Shown here piece by piece: positions 15,872 through 19,017 of a stretch of 19,017 nt of DNA; position 1 is the first letter of the stretch; every line of letters begins with the position of its first letter. The translations under genes and the position numbers were made by a program. The notes under the pieces were generated by a model. It made no database searches, was not told where the DNA came from, and worked only from the letters and a program-made list of their open reading frames with translations. Source of the stretch: an uncultured Chloroflexaceae bacterium (GTDB lineage: Bacteria > Chloroflexota > Chloroflexia > Chloroflexales > Chloroflexaceae). The stretch spans positions 1-19,017 of the forward strand of contig CAKZQX010000913.1 of assembly GCA_937141995.1 (NCBI GenBank), written 5' to 3'.

Positions 15872-17302
15872 CTATTCTAAGGGTACCAGAAAATTCTCCG
15901 AAACCCAACCTTCAATCGTCTGATCGTCTATTTCAGCACGCACACGCACCCAGGGAACATTATCCTGCACAATCGGCCCCTCAAGTTTGCGCACCCGTGT
16001 GCCATTTGGCAGAGCGGTGATAACATTGGAATTGGTAAGACCGGGCTGATCACGAATATTGAGGGCCGTGGCATCACTAACCACATAGATCTCACCCGGA
16101 TCGCTTCCCGGCAACCAGTCCGGAATGCCGAAGCCAATATCAATGGCAAACACCCGGTCCACGACATAGCTTGCCCCCGCGTAACTCACAAACGCCACGA
16201 CAAGCAGCAACAGGCTAATAGCAATCCAGCCGCGCAGGCCATGCTGCCAGGCTTTCTGACGGAGCGTGGTTGTGTCGAGTGGGCGCAGTCCCTGGTCGCG
16301 CCGCCGACGTTTGCGGGGGGGGGTTGGTTGGGCCGGTGCCGCCGGTTGGGGCGGAACATAGGCCGGTTCCGGTGCCGGCGCAAGCGGTGGTGCCGGTGCG
16401 GGTGCGATGGACGGTGACGCGGGTGCCGACGCGGGTTGGGGTTGGGGACGGCGCGGTGATGGTGACACCGGCAGGCGCTGCGTGTCGGTCGTCAACTCAC
16501 GCCAGAGTTTATCCAGCGCCTCGCCAAAGGCCGCCGCCGTGGGGAGACGCCGCGCCGGGTCACGCGCAATGGCACGACCAATCAGCCGCTCCAGGGCAGG
16601 CATGTAAAGCAGCGGTCGTACCTGCGCAATGGGCGGGATGCGCGCTGTGAGGTGCGCCTGCGAGATAGCCCACGGATCGCTCCCGGTGACGGGGCGTGTC
16701 CCGGTGATCAGCTCATAGAGCAGCAATCCGAGAGAATAGACCGTACTGGCCGCACCGGCCGGCCGGCCCTCGGTACGCTCCGGCGCGCGGTAGTGCGCCA
16801 CATCCAGCGAAAAATCATCAGGCGGAACAAACCAGCCCTCGACCAGCTTGACGCGGCCCTCTTCGGCCACCACGATATTGCTGCTACTGATCGGTGGGTA
16901 CGGCTGATTACGCTCCTCACAGAGCGCAACGGCACCCGTTATCTGGCGCATATAGAGCAGCGCCTGCTCCGGTGTCAGCACACCCAGGTCGCGCAGCGGT
17001 CGCCCGGTCACATCTTCCGTAATCATGTAAGGACGATCATTCGCAGTACCGCTGTCGAAAACTTCGGGCAGCGCCGGATGCGAACATTGGGCCGTTGCGT
17101 GCGCAAGCTCCATAAATCGCCGATGGAGTTGCTCCCGGTCGCTTAACTCTTTGCGCAGCAGATGCAGCAGCACGGTGCGGCGAAGGCGCTCGTCGGTCGC
17201 CCGATAAACCGTTGCCAGGCGGCCTTCGCCGAGTTCTTCAATTACCCGGTAGCGCCCAAAAATCAGGGGCGTTGCCGTTTCTGGAGAAGGCGTCTCAGTC
17301 AT
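15872..17302 (-). CDS. membrane pseudokinase (Ser/Thr kinase-like) with extracellular SH3b domain
   Basis: With the ATG at 17302 the protein has 476 residues. A PknB-like kinase fold covers about 15-270: the glycine loop survives as ELGEGRLATVY (23-33) and the APE block as YRAPE (171-175). The VAIK lysine is His47 (TVLLHLL), the HRDxKxxN loop reads YPPISSSN (135-142) and DFG reads EGW (155-157). Loss of all three makes catalysis unlikely. A Pro/Ala-rich linker (about 280-330), a basic KRRRR patch (331-335), one transmembrane helix (about 357-382) and a C-terminal bacterial SH3 domain (about 405-476, ATALNIRDQPG...GWVSENFLVP) follow. The topology is cytoplasmic pseudokinase and extracellular SH3, as in cell-wall-sensing receptors. 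A TTG start at 17362 is possible but less likely. Its own promoter lies at 17402-17431. Confidence 0.88.
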   Translation of the reverse strand: MTETPSPETATPLIFGRYRVIEELGEGRLATVYRATDERLRRTVLLHLLRKELSDREQLHRRFMELAHATAQCSHPALPEVFDSGTANDRPYMITEDVTGRPLRDLGVLTPEQALLYMRQITGAVALCEERNQPYPPISSSNIVVAEEGRVKLVEGWFVPPDDFSLDVAHYRAPERTEGRPAGAASTVYSLGLLLYELITGTRPVTGSDPWAISQAHLTARIPPIAQVRPLLYMPALERLIGRAIARDPARRLPTAAAFGEALDKLWRELTTDTQRLPVSPSPRRPQPQPASAPASPSIAPAPAPPLAPAPEPAYVPPQPAAPAQPTPPRKRRRRDQGLRPLDTTTLRQKAWQHGLRGWIAISLLLLVVAFVSYAGASYVVDRVFAIDIGFGIPDWLPGSDPGEIYVVSDATALNIRDQPGLTNSNVITALPNGTRVRKLEGPIVQDNVPWVRVRAEIDDQTIEGWVSENFLVPLE

Positions 17303-17369
17303 AGTGCCACTTCTACCCACCGTTCGGGGCCAGTTGTAATCCAGGCTGCCATGTCGCAACAACAGCTAT

Positions 17370-17381
17370 GGTATATATACC
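17370..17381. promoter_or_regulatory. perfect 12-bp palindrome in the pseudokinase leader
   Basis: GGTATATATACC is its own reverse complement and lies between the -10 box (17402-17407) and the start codon (17302) of the pseudokinase gene, just downstream of the expected transcription start. That position suits an operator, but the AT-alternating core could be chance. Confidence 0.35.
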
Positions 17382-17401
17382 GTATTGGTGTAGCAGAGAG
17401 G

Positions 17402-17431
17402 ATTATAGCACGCGGTAGGGTGACAGTGCAA
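17402..17431 (-). promoter_or_regulatory. sigma70-type promoter of the pseudokinase gene
   Basis: On the minus strand TTGCAC (17431-17426) and a perfect TATAAT (17407-17402) are 18 bases apart. Transcription would begin near 17395, leaving a leader of roughly 90 bases before the ATG at 17302. The -35 hexamer is identical to that of the riboswitch promoter at 7793. Confidence 0.72.
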
Positions 17432-17492
17432 AAGTGCCGGAAGCAATGACGTGCCGAATGCCGCACCAGCGGACGTTGCTGGTCGCAGGATC

Positions 17493-17714
17493 TCAAGACC
17501 AGGACCACGCCCAGGTGGAATCTTGCTCACCCAACGTGTCAAGCAGATTGAGTCCCAGTTGCTCGGCAATAAAGTCGCCCAGCGCGGCAGTATCGGGAAA
17601 ACTGATCACAGTTTCGGCTTCGCCATCGTTATAGGCCACGCGCCAGATCTTTCCCAACTGTTCATCCTGCCAGACACGCAGATCATATGTTGGTGTCACC
17701 AGTGTTGTCCCCAT
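17493..17714 (-). CDS. small acidic protein of unknown function
   Basis: The 73-residue frame starts at an ATG at 17714 preceded by AAGGGAAGAG, a good ribosome site, which supports it as a real gene. It is acidic, has no transmembrane segment, and looks like one small folded unit: a beta-rich N-terminal half (TPTYDLRVWQDEQLGKIWRVAYNDG) and a helical segment (DTAALGDFIAEQLGLNLLDTL). I do not recognise a family and assign no function. It lies upstream of, and in the same direction as, the pseudokinase gene, but that gene has its own promoter, so a shared transcript is not required. Confidence 0.65.
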   Translation of the reverse strand: MGTTLVTPTYDLRVWQDEQLGKIWRVAYNDGEAETVISFPDTAALGDFIAEQLGLNLLDTLGEQDSTWAWSWS

Positions 17715-17883
17715 AATCGCTCTTCCCTTTCCCGGCGTGCCTTCAGTTGCACGCAGCTATGGGTTGGTGCGCAGAGTTGCGCGTCGTTTGTTCTTTTCTT
17801 ATCATATAGACGGACAAAAACAGGGTTTGGATCACGTTAATTGATGAGAGTTTGATGAGGCGCGGCGCAAAACAAGCTGATAC

Positions 17884-17954
17884 GCTGCCGCAGGCGAATC
17901 GGGACTCCATTGGATGAAACGTCCGGTTTGCATGGCAACCGTGTAACTCGTGCC
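17884..17954. repeat. dispersed intergenic repeat, copy B
   Basis: This is the second copy of the block at 14269-14339, in the same orientation, with the identical core at 17917-17934 and the same CGGTT...AACCG potential hairpin. ACAAGCT occurs just upstream here too (17872-17878), with eight fewer bases before the repeat than in copy A. The rest of the 17715-18011 intergenic region shows no gene; it should contain promoters for both flanking divergent genes, but no convincing -35/-10 pair was found. Confidence 0.75.
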
Positions 17955-18011
17955 GGTCAGATAATCTAGATGAACGGGTTGCCCGATAAACAGCAAGGAT
18001 CACCATACGCT

Positions 18012-19017
18012 ATGTCCACACTATCAGAAGCTGCAAACCCTCAACTGCTTCCCGATGTCGCCCATGACCGGCAGGAACCGGGCGGCCTCTGGAAAACCCT
18101 GGCCCACCAGACCAGACTCACCCCGCCGCCACCTACGCTGAGCGCTTCATCTGATCCCGCCGCAACCACGACGCCAGGGGGATTGTGGGCCACGCTGCTG
18201 GAGCAGACCGATCTGGCGCAGTATTCCCCGGTACGGCAGACGGAGGTTGTCGAAGAGACGATCAGCGACGGTGAGCAAACCTACACCGTGCTGCGCAGCC
18301 CCAACGGCACCTACCTGCGCCTCTCCGCCGCCGAGTGCGAAATATGGCATGCAATGGACGGCACCCGAACCGTGGCACAACTGGCTACGCTGGGATTTCT
18401 CCGGTTCAAGCAACTGCTGCCCGTTGCCGGTCTGGTGCAGAATCTCAAGCAGCAGGGCTTCCTGACCGATACCCCGATCAATATTTACCAGCAGATCCAG
18501 CGCGGCCTGGAACAGCATACCGCCGAGGGTTGGGGTCGGCGACTGCTGAAGTTCTTGCAGGGGCGCACCTTCCCAATCCGGGGCATTGATACGCTGGTGA
18601 CCCGGCTCTACCATGGTGCCGGACGGCTCTTTTTTACGCGTCCCTTTCTCCTGCTGCATGCCCTGGTCAGCCTGGCCGGGGTGCTAATCTTTGTGCAGAC
18701 ATTTGTGCATTCCACCGGGCCGCTCCAGGTGCTTGCAGTTGATGGCGTCACCACCAGCCTGCTGGCGCTCTGGGTGGCGCTGCTGATCTCGTTCGGGTTG
18801 CATGAACTGGCCCATGCGCTGGCGGTGAAACATTATGGCCGCACCGTCTGGAGCGGCGGCGTGATGCTCTACTATGGCATGCCGGCAGCGTTTGTCGATA
18901 CCAGCGATATCTGGCTGGCCGGTCGGCGGGCGCGAATAGTTGTCTCGGCGGCCGGGCCACTGTCGGATCTGCTGGTCGGCGGCGCGGCGGCCCTGGTTGC
19001 CGGTCTGTTTGCAACCG
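18012..19017 (+). CDS. PqqD-like domain fused to M50/site-2-type membrane zinc metalloprotease (partial)
   Basis: The frame is open from the ATG at 18012 to the right edge (335 codons). The N-terminal 70 residues are polar and contain a short internal repeat, GGLWKTLAHQTRL (24-36) and GGLWATLLEQTDL (56-68). Residues about 95-155 resemble PqqD-type peptide-recognition domains (YLRLSAAECEIWHAMDGTRTVAQL). Hydrophobic segments occur at about 211-231 and 246-263, the second leading into the zinc motif HELAH (264-268), then YYGMPAAFVDTSD (287-299) and AAGPLSDL (313-320). This is the pattern of peptide zinc metalloproteases (COG1994-like) embedded in the membrane. The substrate is unknown; PqqD domains bind precursor peptides in modified-peptide pathways, but no such peptide gene is visible here. 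AAGG lies 14 bases before the ATG, a long spacing. Confidence 0.85.
   Translation, partial: MSTLSEAANPQLLPDVAHDRQEPGGLWKTLAHQTRLTPPPPTLSASSDPAATTTPGGLWATLLEQTDLAQYSPVRQTEVVEETISDGEQTYTVLRSPNGTYLRLSAAECEIWHAMDGTRTVAQLATLGFLRFKQLLPVAGLVQNLKQQGFLTDTPINIYQQIQRGLEQHTAEGWGRRLLKFLQGRTFPIRGIDTLVTRLYHGAGRLFFTRPFLLLHALVSLAGVLIFVQTFVHSTGPLQVLAVDGVTTSLLALWVALLISFGLHELAHALAVKHYGRTVWSGGVMLYYGMPAAFVDTSDIWLAGRRARIVVSAAGPLSDLLVGGAAALVAGLFAT

Noticed and set aside
17465..17483. ACCAGC/GCTGGT hairpin as a terminator after the small unknown gene
   Set aside because: Six-bp stem without a following T-run on the minus strand; too weak to call.

Overview
The window looks like a chromosomal segment of a filamentous anoxygenic phototroph relative in the Chloroflexota (Chloroflexales, Chloroflexus-like). 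This is inferred from moderately high GC, from the set of SAM-cycle genes behind an S-box riboswitch, and from the abundance of STAS, SpoIIE-phosphatase and Ser/Thr-kinase-like signalling proteins. The species cannot be fixed from the sequence alone. No tRNA, rRNA, CRISPR array, transposase or phage gene was seen.

Layout. (1) Positions 1-641, minus: the N-terminal part of a membrane-anchored sensor that runs off the left edge, followed by a 407-base gap without a gene. (2) Positions 1049-7545, minus: six genes in one direction, tightly spaced or overlapping over much of their length. In transcription order they are a polyprenyl-phosphate sugar transferase, a WecG/TagA-type glycosyltransferase fused to two STAS domains, a nucleotidyltransferase/left-handed beta-helix/sugar-transferase fusion with degenerate active sites, a free STAS protein, a GAF-SpoIIE (RsbU-like) phosphatase and an RsbW-like anti-sigma kinase. 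A complete partner-switching set (phosphatase, kinase, STAS antagonist) therefore sits in what looks like the same transcription unit as surface-polysaccharide genes, and one glycosyltransferase carries its own STAS domains. This is the most interesting assembly in the window. (3) Positions 7793-14140, plus: a sigma70-type promoter, a SAM-I riboswitch with an intrinsic terminator, then mtnA, a MetE/UROD-fold protein that appears to have lost its zinc ligands, a PfkB/adenosine-kinase-like kinase, ahcY and metK. Together these make SAM, hydrolyse S-adenosylhomocysteine, probably recover adenosine, and salvage methylthioribose; the riboswitch would turn the cluster down when SAM is plentiful.

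(4) Positions 14141-14438: a densely structured non-coding stretch with a 20-bp perfect inverted repeat, one copy of a dispersed ~70-bp repeat and a strong GC-rich hairpin between convergent genes. (5) Positions 14439-15808, minus: a GNAT acetyltransferase translationally overlapped with a CobB-type (SIRT5-like) sirtuin that has lost three of the four usual zinc cysteines. (6) Positions 15872-17714, minus: a membrane pseudokinase with an extracellular SH3b domain behind its own promoter, and a small unknown protein. (7) Positions 17715-18011: an intergenic region with the second copy of the dispersed repeat. (8) Position 18012 to the right edge, plus: a PqqD-like domain fused to an M50/site-2-type membrane metalloprotease, cut by the window edge.

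A recurring theme is proteins that keep a catalytic fold but have lost catalytic or metal-binding residues: both ends of the nucleotidyltransferase/sugar-transferase fusion, the MetE-like protein, the sirtuin zinc site and the kinase. These calls come from reading motifs by eye and need alignments to confirm.
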